64,000 nucleotides of DNA from JBICHN01 sp043101845 (GCA_043101845.1 JBICHN010000002.1:682001-746000); one strand, 5' to 3'; shown: positions 25,662 through 35,009, counted from the stretch's first letter. Program-made: numbers and translations. Notes: generated from the sequence alone by a model not told the origin.

Positions 25662-26633
25662 ATGGGTATTCAGGACCGTGATTACTACCGGGATGGGCGA
25701 TCGCCGAACGATGGTTTCTTCGCGCCCGCCGGATTTCGGTCGATGTCCGGCTGGTCGTTCAACACCTGGATCATCGTCGTCAATGTCGTCGTGTTTCTCG
25801 CCGACATCTTTCTTCGCACGAGCGTCAGTTATCCTTCGCCCGTGAGCGCCGCGTTTCAGATGGGGCCGCTCGAATACTGGGGATACTTCTCGACGACAAC
25901 CGCCCTGCAGGACTATCAGATCTGGCGGTTCATCAGCTTCCAGTTCCTCCACGCGAACTTCTTCCACATCCTCTTCAACATGCTCGGTCTCTTCTGGTTC
26001 GGCCCGGAGATCGAGCGGTATCTGGGAAGCCGTCGTTACCTCGCGTTCTATCTTCTCTGTGGAGTCGCCGGCGCGGCGCTCTACCTCATTCTGAATGTCG
26101 CGGGCATCATCTGGTACCAGCAGACACAGCAGAGTCTGCCGATTCTGCTCATCCACAACCCGGCGATGCCGCTCGTCGGCGCCTCGGCGGGTGTGTTCGG
26201 CGTTCTGCTCGGGGTCGCCTACCTTCGGCCGCGGCAGTTGATCACGGTGTTCATCTTCTTCATTCCGATCACCATGCAGGTCCGCACGCTCGCCTACGGC
26301 CTCGTGCTCATCGCGCTCTACACGGTGCTCTTCGGGGGACAGAACGCGGGCGGCCAGGCGGGCCACCTCGGCGGCGCGGCGCTCGGGGCGTTGCTCATTC
26401 GACGCCCCCGGGTCCTCAACTGGGCGCTGCTCATGCCGCTTGACGGGCTCAAGAGTCGCGGACACCACGCCTTTCGCAATCTGGCCGGAGGCGCGGGGCG
26501 CGGATCGAGCGTCGATGACGCGGAGATCGACCGCATCCTCTCGAAGGTTGCGACACAGGGCCTCCACAGCCTCACCGCGCGCGAACGGCGCGTGCTCGAA
26601 TCCGCGACTGAAGAGAAGCGCGGCGGACGCTAG
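25662..26633 (+). CDS. Rhomboid-family intramembrane serine protease
   Basis: A 323-residue membrane protein. The catalytic serine is Ser175 in GASAGVFG and the paired histidine His235 in QAGHLGG; the HANFFHILFNM segment (97-107) supplies the family's oxyanion residues. Six or seven helices are predicted. The last 35 residues (DRILSKVATQGLHSLTARER followed by a charged end) match the C-terminal domain of the preceding site-2 protease, a DUF6576-like tail known from rhomboids of this type. It begins six bases after the S2P stop, so the two proteases are co-produced. Confidence 0.92.
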   Translation: MGIQDRDYYRDGRSPNDGFFAPAGFRSMSGWSFNTWIIVVNVVVFLADIFLRTSVSYPSPVSAAFQMGPLEYWGYFSTTTALQDYQIWRFISFQFLHANFFHILFNMLGLFWFGPEIERYLGSRRYLAFYLLCGVAGAALYLILNVAGIIWYQQTQQSLPILLIHNPAMPLVGASAGVFGVLLGVAYLRPRQLITVFIFFIPITMQVRTLAYGLVLIALYTVLFGGQNAGGQAGHLGGAALGALLIRRPRVLNWALLMPLDGLKSRGHHAFRNLAGGAGRGSSVDDAEIDRILSKVATQGLHSLTARERRVLESATEEKRGGR

Positions 26634-26656
26634 CTCGTCCACGCTACGATGCCGCC

Positions 26657-27904
26657 ATGTCCGCCCTGCGCTTTGAGATCTCTCATCATTCCGCCTCCTG
26701 CCTTGCGCGGTGCGGGCGCGTGGAGACGCCGCATGGTTCGTTCGAAACGCCCGCCTTCATGCCCGTCGGCACCCGCGCCGCCGTCAAGGGACTGCTCCCC
26801 GACATGGTGCGCCGGACCGGCGCCGAGATCATTCTGAACAACACCTACCACCTCATGCTCCGGCCGGGCTCCGATCTCATCAAGCGCCGGGGCGGCGTCC
26901 ACGAGTTCATGCGCTGGGACGGCCCGATTCTCACCGACAGCGGGGGTTTCCAGGTTTTCAGCATGTCGGACATCAATCGGATCGACGACGACGGCGTCGT
27001 CTTTCGTTCGATCATCGACGGATCGCTTGTCGAGTTGACGCCCGAGCGATCCATCGCCGTGCAGAACGAACTCGGCGCCGACATCATCATGGCCTTCGAT
27101 GATTGCCCCCCCGCGGTCGACCCGAAGCTCTTCGAGCAGAAGCGGGAACGGCTCGGCGACGCCGGTTTGAAGAAGCCCCGTGGCGCCCGCGAGTACCGCG
27201 ATCACGAAGCCCGCCTCGACGCGGCGAATGAACGCACGGTCCGATGGCTCGAGCGTTGCATCGGGGCGCACCGGCGGCCGGATCACCAGGCGCTCTTCGG
27301 CATCGTGCAGGGGGGAACGAATCTCGACAAGCGGTCTTGGTGCGTCGATCGAATCTGCTCGTTCGACCTGCCCGGGTTCGCGATCGGCGGCGTCGCGGTC
27401 GGGGAAGGACCGGAGCAGATCGCCCTCGTGGTCGGTCACACGGCGCCGCTCCTTCCCGTCGACAAACCGCGGTACCTCATGGGCGTGGGGTACGAATGGG
27501 ATCTGCTCACCGCGATTCGGGCGGGGGTCGACATGTTCGATTGCGTCCTCCCGACCCGGAACGGGCGAAATGGGAACGCGTTTACCCCCAATGGTCAGAT
27601 GCGACTGAAGAACGCCCGATTCGCTGAGGACGATCGGCCGATCGACGAGACCTGCGACTGCCCGGTTTGCGCCGGGGGGTACAGCCGGGCGTACCTGCGG
27701 CACCTGTTTCTGGCGGGGGAGATGCTCGGGCCGATTCTGGTGAGCTGGCATAACATTGCCCACTTCCAACGGCTCATGGTGGACATTCGCAGGGCCGTAC
27801 GCGAAGATGACTGGTCCTCGCTGACCGACCGCTGGCCGGTTCTCGGTCAGCGTGGCGCGGCGCCGGACTCGGGCGAGAGGGCCGGGCGCGGCGACGGTGG
27901 ATGA
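26657..27904 (+). CDS. tgt: Queuine/preQ1 tRNA-ribosyltransferase
   Basis: A 415-residue TIM-barrel enzyme exchanging guanine-34 in GUN anticodons for preQ1. Catalytic Asp lies in LTDSGGFQVFSMS and the nucleophile Asp in MFDCVLPTRNGRNG. The zinc site is CDCPVC followed by the distal His in YLRHLFLAGE. An extra 15-residue loop (LGDAGLKKPRGAREYRD) sits mid-protein. tRNA-Asn(GTT), a Tgt substrate class, is encoded elsewhere in the window. Its place before yajC and secDF is the classical tgt-yajC-secD order. Confidence 0.96.
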   Translation: MSALRFEISHHSASCLARCGRVETPHGSFETPAFMPVGTRAAVKGLLPDMVRRTGAEIILNNTYHLMLRPGSDLIKRRGGVHEFMRWDGPILTDSGGFQVFSMSDINRIDDDGVVFRSIIDGSLVELTPERSIAVQNELGADIIMAFDDCPPAVDPKLFEQKRERLGDAGLKKPRGAREYRDHEARLDAANERTVRWLERCIGAHRRPDHQALFGIVQGGTNLDKRSWCVDRICSFDLPGFAIGGVAVGEGPEQIALVVGHTAPLLPVDKPRYLMGVGYEWDLLTAIRAGVDMFDCVLPTRNGRNGNAFTPNGQMRLKNARFAEDDRPIDETCDCPVCAGGYSRAYLRHLFLAGEMLGPILVSWHNIAHFQRLMVDIRRAVREDDWSSLTDRWPVLGQRGAAPDSGERAGRGDGG

Positions 27905-27919
27905 GATTCCTTTGACCCG

Positions 27920-28402
27920 ATGATCGGATCCGGACTTCCCATGGGGATAGATCACGAGTGGTGGCTCAGCGGACACCCGTTCCTGCTTGCGCAGGATGAC
28001 GCGGCGCCGGGAATCGGTCCGGCGAATGGTGGGGGCGGCGGCGGCGGCGCGGTCGAAGGCGTCACGCCGGCGAACGGCGCGCCGCCGACGAGCGCGCAGC
28101 CTGCGCCCGGATTTCCGTGGTGGTTCTGGGTGCCGATCCTTCTCATGTTTGTCTTCCTCATCTGGTCGAGCAGCGCCTCGCAGCGCAAGGAAAAGAAGCG
28201 ACGCGACGCGATGCTCGCCGGCCTGCGCCGCCATGATCGGGTGCAGACGATTGGCGGAGTCATCGGATCCGTCGTCGAAGTGAAGGATCAGGAAGTCGTC
28301 GTAAAGGTCGACGAGACGAACAACATCAAAATGCGCTTCGCCCGCTCGGCGATCCAGCAAGTCCTCTCGGAGGGTTCCGAGTCGGCGAAGTCGGAGGGAT
28401 GA
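27920..28402 (+). CDS. yajC: Preprotein translocase subunit YajC
   Basis: A 160-residue single-pass membrane protein that associates with SecDF. The membrane helix is at about 66-84 (FPWWFWVPILLMFVFLIW) followed by the cytoplasmic YajC core (KKRRDAMLAGLRRHDRVQTI, GGVIGSVVEVKDQEVVVKVD). The N-terminus is unusual: about 64 residues rich in Gly, Ala and Pro with seven consecutive glycines. E. coli YajC is 110 residues, so this extension accounts for the difference. A later ATG at 27941 is possible. It lies between tgt and secDF. Confidence 0.92.
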   Translation: MIGSGLPMGIDHEWWLSGHPFLLAQDDAAPGIGPANGGGGGGGAVEGVTPANGAPPTSAQPAPGFPWWFWVPILLMFVFLIWSSSASQRKEKKRRDAMLAGLRRHDRVQTIGGVIGSVVEVKDQEVVVKVDETNNIKMRFARSAIQQVLSEGSESAKSEG

Positions 28403-28523
28403 TTCGCCGGCCGGACGCGCCGCCCCGGCGTCGATCGGACGAGACGAACGCACGCGAACCTGCAAGGTCGGACGGGAGAAGGATCATCAACGCCCGTTCG
28501 ACCTTTCCGCATGATTGAAGACC

Positions 28524-31500
28524 ATGAAAGACCTCACCTGGAAGATCGTCATCATTCTCGTCTCGCTCGTGATCGCGGGCTGGGCGATCGTGCCGCCGGG
28601 CGAACGACTCAAGCTCGGGAAGGACCTCGCGGGGGGGACGACCCTGACCTACAGCGTGGTCGATCCGGAGACGAATGAGCCTCCGACCTCCGCCGAACTC
28701 GAGCAACTCATCGCGGTCATCAAGGAGCGCATCGACCCGCGCGGTATCTACGACATCTCCGTCGTTGCGCAGGGCACGAACCAGATCGAGATCACCATGC
28801 CCGCGCCGACGCCCGAGGTGATCGAGCGGCGGCGGATCTTTGATGAGCGTCTCGCCGAGCTTTCCCTCGCACAGCTTCCCGAGGGCGCCGTGGACGAATC
28901 GGTGCGTCTCGAGGAAGCGGAGCGGGAAGCGCGCTTCGCCGAACTTACCGAGCATATGCCGGAGCGGGCGCCGCTCCTCGAAGCGGCTGCGAGCGCCTAC
29001 GACGAGATGCAGGCTCGACTCGGCGAGTACGGCGATCGCTACGAAGCCCAGGAACGGGAGACCGAACCGCTCCGCGACGCCGTCGCGGAGGCGAATGAGC
29101 GACGCGACGAAGCGATTCGTGTCGCCGAGGAAGGCTTCGACCTCGACGAAGGCCGGCTGGTTTCGCTGACCTTCATCGAAGATCCTGAGGCGCGCGAGCA
29201 GGCGATTCGCAATCGAGTGGTCGTCATCGAGTCCGCCCGGCTGCGTGACGCCGGCGAAACCGTCCCGGAAAACGAAGACGACATTCAGAACGCCGAACTC
29301 GAGGCGGCGCTCCGCGCGTTCGTCGAAGCGGACGATGCGGTCAAGGCGGCCCGGGCCGAACTCAATCAGGTCGTGAGCGAGTGGGTCGAAACACTCGCGC
29401 CCGTCGAGCAGGCCGCCGCCGAGGCGCGGATCGCGTACGAAGAGGCGAGAGACCGCGTCGAAGAGTCGAGCGTCGATCCGGAAGAACTGCGTCGCGTGCT
29501 CGCGCTCGATACGACCCGCACTTCGATTCGGGACCGTCGTGGTGAACTCGTCGAGATGCCGAGTCAGCGCGAGATTGCGCTCGAACGGCTCCGCAGCAAG
29601 TATCCGATGCTCCAGGCGGAGATCGACGAGCTCGTTCAGCTCTACGACGACTACAAGACGATCGCGAAGGGATACGACGATCCGAAGGATCTCATTGCGC
29701 TCCTCCGCGGGGCCGGTGTGCTGCACTTCCGCATCGGCGTCACGCCCTCCGACCAGCTTGGCGCGCCGATGGAGACGCTGCGCGAAGAACTCGAGGACCG
29801 CGGGCCCCGCGCCGCGCTGAGCGCCCCGGGCGTTCGCTGGTTCCCCCTCGAGAATCCGGAGCGCTGGGTCGATCGTCCTGATCAGCTCCAGTCGCTCTTC
29901 GCCGATCCGGCTTCGTACTTTTCCGGCCGTGATCTCGTCGCAGGTATGCACGATGGTGTGGTGTACCTGCTGCTCTACTCAACGCTCGACCGGTCGCTCA
30001 CGGAAGCGAACGGTGACTGGAGCGTGACGGGCGCCTCGCCGACAGTTGACAACTTCGGTCGTTCCGCCGTCGGTTTCCGTCTTGATGCGCAGGGCGCCCA
30101 GAAGTTCGGTCGCCTGACGGGCGAGAACATCGGTCGACCGCTCGCGATCGTGCTGGATAACAAGGCCTACTCGGCGCCGACGCTGCAGGGGCGCATTTCG
30201 AGTCAGGGACAGATCACCGGCCGATTCAGCCAGAAGGACATCGAGTACCTTCTCAAGGTGCTCAACGCCGGCGCGTTGCAGTCGCAGTTGAGCGAGGAGC
30301 CGATCGCGCAGAACACGCTCGGGCCGTCGCTCGGCGCTGACAATCTTCAGCGCGGCCTCGAAGCGGGCATCATCGCGCTCATCGTCGTCGCGATCTTCAT
30401 GCTCGTCTACTACTTCTTCGCCGGGGTGGTCGCGAATGTGGCCCTGCTCGCGAACGCGATTCTCATCCTCGGGGCGATGAGCCTCTATCAGGCCGCGTTC
30501 ACGATGCCCGGCATCGCGGGCATCATCCTTACCTTCGGCATGGCGGTCGATGCGAATGTGCTCATCTACGAGCGCATCCGGGAAGAACTCGGGCTCGGCG
30601 CCGACCTCAAGACCGCGGTGCGACTCGGGTACGAGAAGGCGCTGAGCACGATCGTCGACGCGAATGTGACGAACCTCATCGTCTGCTTCGCGCTTGGCCT
30701 CACCGCCACGGCCGAGGTCAAGGGATTCGCGATCACGCTCGGCATCGGCATCGTCGCCACGCTCTACAGCGCGCTGTTCATTACTCGTGTCGTGTTTGCG
30801 CTGTATGTTGATGTGCTCGGCGCCGAGTCACTGCCGATGCTTCCGAGCGTCTGGCGGACGCTCGGCCGGCTGCTTGAGCCGAACTTCCAGTGGGTGCGAT
30901 TCCGTCCCCTCGCATGGAGCGCCAGCACCGTCGCAGTGCTGCTGTCCATCTGGATTACCTACCACACCTGGCACGAGATGCTCGATACCGAGTTTCTCGG
31001 TGGCACTTCGGTGACTTTCCAGTTGAAGCGCGACGAGGACGGCGGGCTGCTCAAGATCCCGCGCGTTGAAGTTGAAGAGCGCATCCAGGCGTACGCGGAA
31101 GACGCGTACCGTCGGGGAGAGATTCCCGAAGAACGATATCGAGCGCTGCTTCAGGTCGCCGCCCTCAACTACAACATCGACGAAGTCGAAGGTGACGACT
31201 TCCGCGGCAACGCGTTCGTCATCAAGTCGACTATTGATGAACCGGAAGTTATGGAGCGGGCGGTGACGGAGGCCTTCGAAGGCCTGCTCGACGCCAAGCC
31301 GCCCGTTGAGTTCGTGGGAGCTGATCTCGACGATGCAAGTTTCGCGCCCGTCATGCCGGTGCTCGACGACAGCCTCGGCGAGGTCATTGGTCGGTCCAAT
31401 GTCACAAACGATGTGAGCGAATTTTCGGAAGGAGTGGCGATCGTCCTCGAGGGACTCGATCCGCCGCTCTCCCGCGAGCAGATTCTCGCCCGCGCTGATC

Positions 31501-32330
31501 GCGTACGACGGACGCCGGAGTTCCAGCAGTTCATTGGCCGTCGTATTGAAGTCATCGGTCTCGAACGCGCGGACGGCGACGCGGTCGACCCCTCGGGCCG
31601 GCCTCAGTACCGCGACGCCGTCGTGCTCGTCGAATCGCCCGAGCTCAGCTTCCTCGATCAGCGCGACCAGTGGGGCCTCGAGGTTGCGGACATCGAGTGG
31701 AGCATCATCCGCCGGGCAATGACCGAACCCGAATCGCTCGACCAGGTGACCACCATCAGTCCCGCGATCGCGAAGCAGTTCCGCGACAAGGCGATCGTCG
31801 CGATTACACTCTCGTTCCTCGGAATTCTGGCGTATGTCTGGGTTCGATTCGGATCGTTCTGGTATTCGTTCGCGGCGATAGTCGCGCTCATCCATGATGT
31901 GTGTGTTACGCTCGGACTGCTGTCGTTGACACACTATGTATACAACACTGCGTTCGGGCAGGCGGCGCTCATCGAGCCATTCAAGATTGACTTGGGAGTC
32001 GTCGCAGCGCTCTTGACGATCATCGGCTACTCGTTGAACGACACGATCGTCATTCTCGATCGCATTCGCGAGAACCGCGGGAAACTCGCGATCGCCTCGG
32101 CCGAAGTGGTGAATCGGTCGATCAATCAGACGATGAGCCGCACCCTGCTCACTTCGGGCACGACGATGCTCGCGGTCATCGTGATGTATGTGCTCGGCAG
32201 CTCCGGCATCCGGCCGTTCACTTTCGCCATGATCTGCGGCGTGATCGTGGGTACCTACAGCACGGTGGGAATCGCGGCGCCGATGGTCTTCCGCAAGACT
32301 CGGCGGGAGGCGACCCGCGTCGACGCCTGA
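28524..32330 (+). CDS. secDF: Protein translocase SecD-SecF fusion with large coiled-coil insertion
   Basis: A 1,268-residue fused SecDF, which uses the proton gradient to pull proteins through SecYEG. SecD begins WKIVIILVSLVIAGW with the LGKDLAGGTTLTY motif. Between about residues 95 and 395 is a very long, Glu/Ala/Arg-rich, heptad-like insertion that typical SecD lacks. The SecD membrane domain (about 612-750) carries GMAVDANVLIYERIREEL; SecF starts near 790 (LDTEFLGGTSVTF) and ends with its own helices (YSLNDTIVILDRIRENRG). SecF also has an enlarged periplasmic region. The frame opens with TTG at 28515; I chose the ATG three codons in. Confidence 0.95.
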   Translation: MKDLTWKIVIILVSLVIAGWAIVPPGERLKLGKDLAGGTTLTYSVVDPETNEPPTSAELEQLIAVIKERIDPRGIYDISVVAQGTNQIEITMPAPTPEVIERRRIFDERLAELSLAQLPEGAVDESVRLEEAEREARFAELTEHMPERAPLLEAAASAYDEMQARLGEYGDRYEAQERETEPLRDAVAEANERRDEAIRVAEEGFDLDEGRLVSLTFIEDPEAREQAIRNRVVVIESARLRDAGETVPENEDDIQNAELEAALRAFVEADDAVKAARAELNQVVSEWVETLAPVEQAAAEARIAYEEARDRVEESSVDPEELRRVLALDTTRTSIRDRRGELVEMPSQREIALERLRSKYPMLQAEIDELVQLYDDYKTIAKGYDDPKDLIALLRGAGVLHFRIGVTPSDQLGAPMETLREELEDRGPRAALSAPGVRWFPLENPERWVDRPDQLQSLFADPASYFSGRDLVAGMHDGVVYLLLYSTLDRSLTEANGDWSVTGASPTVDNFGRSAVGFRLDAQGAQKFGRLTGENIGRPLAIVLDNKAYSAPTLQGRISSQGQITGRFSQKDIEYLLKVLNAGALQSQLSEEPIAQNTLGPSLGADNLQRGLEAGIIALIVVAIFMLVYYFFAGVVANVALLANAILILGAMSLYQAAFTMPGIAGIILTFGMAVDANVLIYERIREELGLGADLKTAVRLGYEKALSTIVDANVTNLIVCFALGLTATAEVKGFAITLGIGIVATLYSALFITRVVFALYVDVLGAESLPMLPSVWRTLGRLLEPNFQWVRFRPLAWSASTVAVLLSIWITYHTWHEMLDTEFLGGTSVTFQLKRDEDGGLLKIPRVEVEERIQAYAEDAYRRGEIPEERYRALLQVAALNYNIDEVEGDDFRGNAFVIKSTIDEPEVMERAVTEAFEGLLDAKPPVEFVGADLDDASFAPVMPVLDDSLGEVIGRSNVTNDVSEFSEGVAIVLEGLDPPLSREQILARADRVRRTPEFQQFIGRRIEVIGLERADGDAVDPSGRPQYRDAVVLVESPELSFLDQRDQWGLEVADIEWSIIRRAMTEPESLDQVTTISPAIAKQFRDKAIVAITLSFLGILAYVWVRFGSFWYSFAAIVALIHDVCVTLGLLSLTHYVYNTAFGQAALIEPFKIDLGVVAALLTIIGYSLNDTIVILDRIRENRGKLAIASAEVVNRSINQTMSRTLLTSGTTMLAVIVMYVLGSSGIRPFTFAMICGVIVGTYSTVGIAAPMVFRKTRREATRVDA

Positions 32331-32367
32331 GCGTCGAATTGATGAATGACGACTTGGAGGTTGCGCC

Positions 32368-33078
32368 ATGTCGGGAAGCAGCCGTCTCGGAATCGCCCTC
32401 ATCGTCATCCTGCTCGCCTGGGTCGCCGTCTACTACCGGCAGTGCGGCGCCGAGGTGATGAACGCGATTGATGAGGGATCGGTCCGGATGGCGTCCGACG
32501 AGGCGGTCTCGTCAGCCCCCGACGAACCTCCGGCGCCGACCGAGACGCCTGATCCGGGCGCCGGGAACGAGGCGGTCGATGGCGATCGTGGAGTTGAACC
32601 CGCCGTCGAAGAAGACGACCCGGTATCGACGGAAGACGAAGCGGATCGATCCGAGGAAGCTCCGACCCTGCCCGAGCCTCCGCAGACGACGCCCTACACG
32701 GTCGTGTCGGGCGACACGATGGAGCGAATCGCCGAGCGATGGTTCGGCGACGCGCGAAAGTGGGTGCTCATTGCGCAGGAGAACCCATTCGTCGATCCGA
32801 TGCGCCTGAAGAGCGGCGCCACCCTTCGACTTCCGCCGAAGGATGCACGCCTCGAAGATATCCCGCCCGACGCGCTCGCCGAACTCATGAAGGAAGTGCG
32901 CTATGTCGTCGCCTCCGGCGACACGCTTTCGGCGATTTCGCGCCGGTTCTATGGCGACCCGAATCTCTGGCGCACGATCTTCGACGCGAACCGCGATCAG
33001 CTCCCGAGCGCGAACGATCTGCGACCGGGAATGGAACTGCTCATCCCGCCTCATCAGATTCCGGCGGACGGCGGCTGA
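32368..33078 (+). CDS. Membrane-anchored LysM protein
   Basis: A 236-residue protein with one N-terminal hydrophobic helix (LGIALIVILLAWVAVYY), an acidic Glu/Asp/Pro-rich linker (about 40-108) and two LysM domains: YTVVSGDTMERIAERWFG (about 110-158) and YVVASGDTLSAISRRFYG (about 174-224). LysM binds peptidoglycan N-acetylglucosamine, so the protein probably ties the inner membrane to the wall. No catalytic domain is present. GGAGG precedes the ATG; it follows secDF by 37 bases and may be co-transcribed. Confidence 0.9.
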   Translation: MSGSSRLGIALIVILLAWVAVYYRQCGAEVMNAIDEGSVRMASDEAVSSAPDEPPAPTETPDPGAGNEAVDGDRGVEPAVEEDDPVSTEDEADRSEEAPTLPEPPQTTPYTVVSGDTMERIAERWFGDARKWVLIAQENPFVDPMRLKSGATLRLPPKDARLEDIPPDALAELMKEVRYVVASGDTLSAISRRFYGDPNLWRTIFDANRDQLPSANDLRPGMELLIPPHQIPADGG

Positions 33079-33087
33079 TCACCGCGC

Positions 33088-33585
33088 TCACGCCGGACCG
33101 AGTCCGACGCAACGACGCCACGCGGACGCCTGACCGAGGTGCATCATGATGTGGTTCGCGAAGATGAACTGCACCGCGTGCCCCACCTTCGGAAAGACCT
33201 GCTTCGTCGGTTCCCAGGGATTCTCCCGATCGAGAATCTCGTCGGAGACTTCGGGAAGGACCCTCAGAATCGTCGCATGTTTCGAGCGAAACTCCGCCAT
33301 GATCTCATCCTTCGACGGGTAGATCGACGGGTCGTCCGCACAGTCAGTTCCGGCCTTGAAGAGTTCGACGAAGCGTGTGTTCGGCTTCGACAGATCTTCG
33401 TGACCGATCATCGGCAACAGCTTGTCGGGATAGGTCGAGAGGTGGCCGTACAACCACGCGGGGTGATTGATGGTCGGGTGCGGCTTATGCGCGAACTGGT
33501 CCGCCGGAATGTCGGCGGCGACGCGATCAGCGTAATCAAGCGTCGTCTTGAGCGTATTGGCGAGGTATTGAGCGGTCGTCGTCAT
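33088..33585 (-). CDS. DinB-like four-helix protein
   Basis: A 165-residue protein of the DinB/YfiT-like superfamily. It has potential metal-binding histidines in the expected helices: HPAWLYGHLSTY near residue 43 and NHIMMHLGQASAWRR near 145. Members bind a metal with three His and include thiol transferases and DNA-damage-induced proteins; this one's activity is unknown. It is convergent with the LysM gene, nine bases away. Confidence 0.85.
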   Translation of the reverse strand: MTTTAQYLANTLKTTLDYADRVAADIPADQFAHKPHPTINHPAWLYGHLSTYPDKLLPMIGHEDLSKPNTRFVELFKAGTDCADDPSIYPSKDEIMAEFRSKHATILRVLPEVSDEILDRENPWEPTKQVFPKVGHAVQFIFANHIMMHLGQASAWRRCVGLGPA

Positions 33586-33620
33586 TGAGGTCTCCCATCT
33601 CCTGGTGATATTGAGATGAA

Positions 33621-34709
33621 CTACGCGCCGATGTATCGCGCATAAAGGCTCCGCGCCTGTTCTGGACGATCGACACCGTGCACGATCGTGCGTCCGTTGG
33701 GGAAGATCGTAAGTTCGACGCCTTCATTCTCCCGGAGGCGGCAACGCAGAAGGAACGCATTCCGTTGAGTCGCTCCGTGCGCCCGAAGTTGACCTTCAAG
33801 CGTCGAAAGGTCAAGTTCAACGGGGCGCGCCGGGTTGATCTGGACCGCGTTGCGCCCGCACATTGTGCTCACGCCCGGTCCGTCACAGCCTTCGAGACTC
33901 TGATAAACGCTACGGCGGCAGGTTGCGCAGTCCCCGTCGGCGTAAGCCGACGCGATGTTGAGTCGGCGCCATTCGTTCGACCAGAGATCGACGCTCACGA
34001 GCCCGCGATTGATCGAGTCAAACTTGCGCGTGAGCGTCTTGATCGCTTCCGCGGCCTGCAGATTCGCGATGACACCGACCGCCGGTCCGAGCACTCCAAC
34101 CGTGTCGCAGGTCGGCGCGCTGCCCGCCGGCGGGGCGGACTCGAACAGACAGCGCAGGCAGGGCGTCGCCTCTTCTTCGGTCCAGGATCGTCGACCGCGA
34201 TCGGCGTTCCCCGGCGTATGGGGGAGAAAGGTCGCCGTCATCCCGTTCGTCCCGACCGCGCCTCCGTACACATACGGGATTCCGAGTTTCACGGAGAGGT
34301 CGTTGAGGAGAAAGCGAGTCTCGAAGTTGTCGAGTCCGTCGAGCAGGACATCGGCGTCCGCGGCGAGAACTTCGGCGTTCGAGTGCCGAAAGTCATCGAC
34401 GATGGCGCGGACTTCGATTTCGGAGTTGATGCGAGCCAGCTTCCGCCGCGCCGCCTCTGCCTTGGGGAGTTCATCGCGGACATCGGATTCATCAAAGAGA
34501 ATCTGTCGCTGAAGATTCGTCCGCTCGACGAGGTCGCGATCGACGAGCGTAAGCCGACCGACCCCCGCGCGAGCGAGCCCGTCGGCGATGACGGTCCCGA
34601 GGGCGCCGCAGCCGACGAGGAGGGCATGGGACCCACCGAGTCGGCGTTGGCCTTCTTCCCCGATCTCGGCGAGCAGCGTCTGGCGGTGGTAGCGGGATAC
34701 GGACTCCAT
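33621..34709 (-). CDS. ThiF/MoeB/HesA family E1-like adenylyltransferase
   Basis: A 362-residue enzyme that adenylates the C-terminal glycine of a ubiquitin-like sulfur carrier (ThiS/MoaD type). Visible features: nucleotide loop VGCGALGT (32-39), catalytic RTNLQRQ after VDRDLVE, DGLDNFETR, zinc site CLRC with the distal CATC pair, and the conserved Cys in PTCDTVGVLGP. A C-terminal extension of about 90 residues beyond the E1 core could be a small ubiquitin-like or rhodanese-remnant domain, but I do not recognise it. The ATG giving MESVSRYHRQ has GGAGG ten bases upstream. No ThiS or MoaD gene is adjacent. Confidence 0.88.
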   Translation of the reverse strand: MESVSRYHRQTLLAEIGEEGQRRLGGSHALLVGCGALGTVIADGLARAGVGRLTLVDRDLVERTNLQRQILFDESDVRDELPKAEAARRKLARINSEIEVRAIVDDFRHSNAEVLAADADVLLDGLDNFETRFLLNDLSVKLGIPYVYGGAVGTNGMTATFLPHTPGNADRGRRSWTEEEATPCLRCLFESAPPAGSAPTCDTVGVLGPAVGVIANLQAAEAIKTLTRKFDSINRGLVSVDLWSNEWRRLNIASAYADGDCATCRRSVYQSLEGCDGPGVSTMCGRNAVQINPARPVELDLSTLEGQLRAHGATQRNAFLLRCRLRENEGVELTIFPNGRTIVHGVDRPEQARSLYARYIGA

Positions 34710-34728
34710 TCGCGACCGGCCTCCGGGG

Positions 34729-34839
34729 TCAAAGGAAGTAGGGGGCGAAGATGAGGACGCCGAAGACGACAAGCACGACCACGAGCAGGAAGATCGCGGC
34801 GGATCGTCGGAGCCATTCGGGCCAGCGGATGGGAAGCAA
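34729..34839 (-). CDS. Putative 36-residue single-pass membrane protein
   Basis: A small open frame missed by length cut-offs. From a TTG start (positions 34839-34837) it encodes LPIRWPEWLRRSAAIFLLVV and then a further hydrophobic run ending FAPYFL, followed by TGA. A basic amphipathic start before a roughly 20-residue hydrophobic helix is a sensible membrane microprotein, and a GGGAG site lies ten bases upstream. It ends 19 bases before the E1-like gene on the same strand. Coding is not proven. Confidence 0.45.
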   Translation of the reverse strand: MLPIRWPEWLRRSAAIFLLVVVLVVFGVLIFAPYFL

Positions 34840-35009
34840 TCCTCATTCTCCCAGGCGTAACACGGGTCGTATGCTAGGTTACCGGCGGCGGACGGCTTGC
34901 CCCGCCGGGCGACCGCCGGCGATCGGGTAACGCCCCCGGATCGCGGATCATGGCTTCCTTCTCGAAGCGTTTTTGGTTAGAGTGCGTCGAATCAGCGGTC
35001 GACGGTGGG

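Noticed and set aside
26630..28465. 611-codon minus-strand frame opposite tgt and yajC
   Set aside because: Antisense shadow; tgt and yajC on the plus strand have full motif sets.
28326..29951. 541-codon minus-strand frame opposite secDF
   Set aside because: The plus strand encodes SecD with recognisable motifs; the antisense frame is low-information and Arg/Asp-rich.
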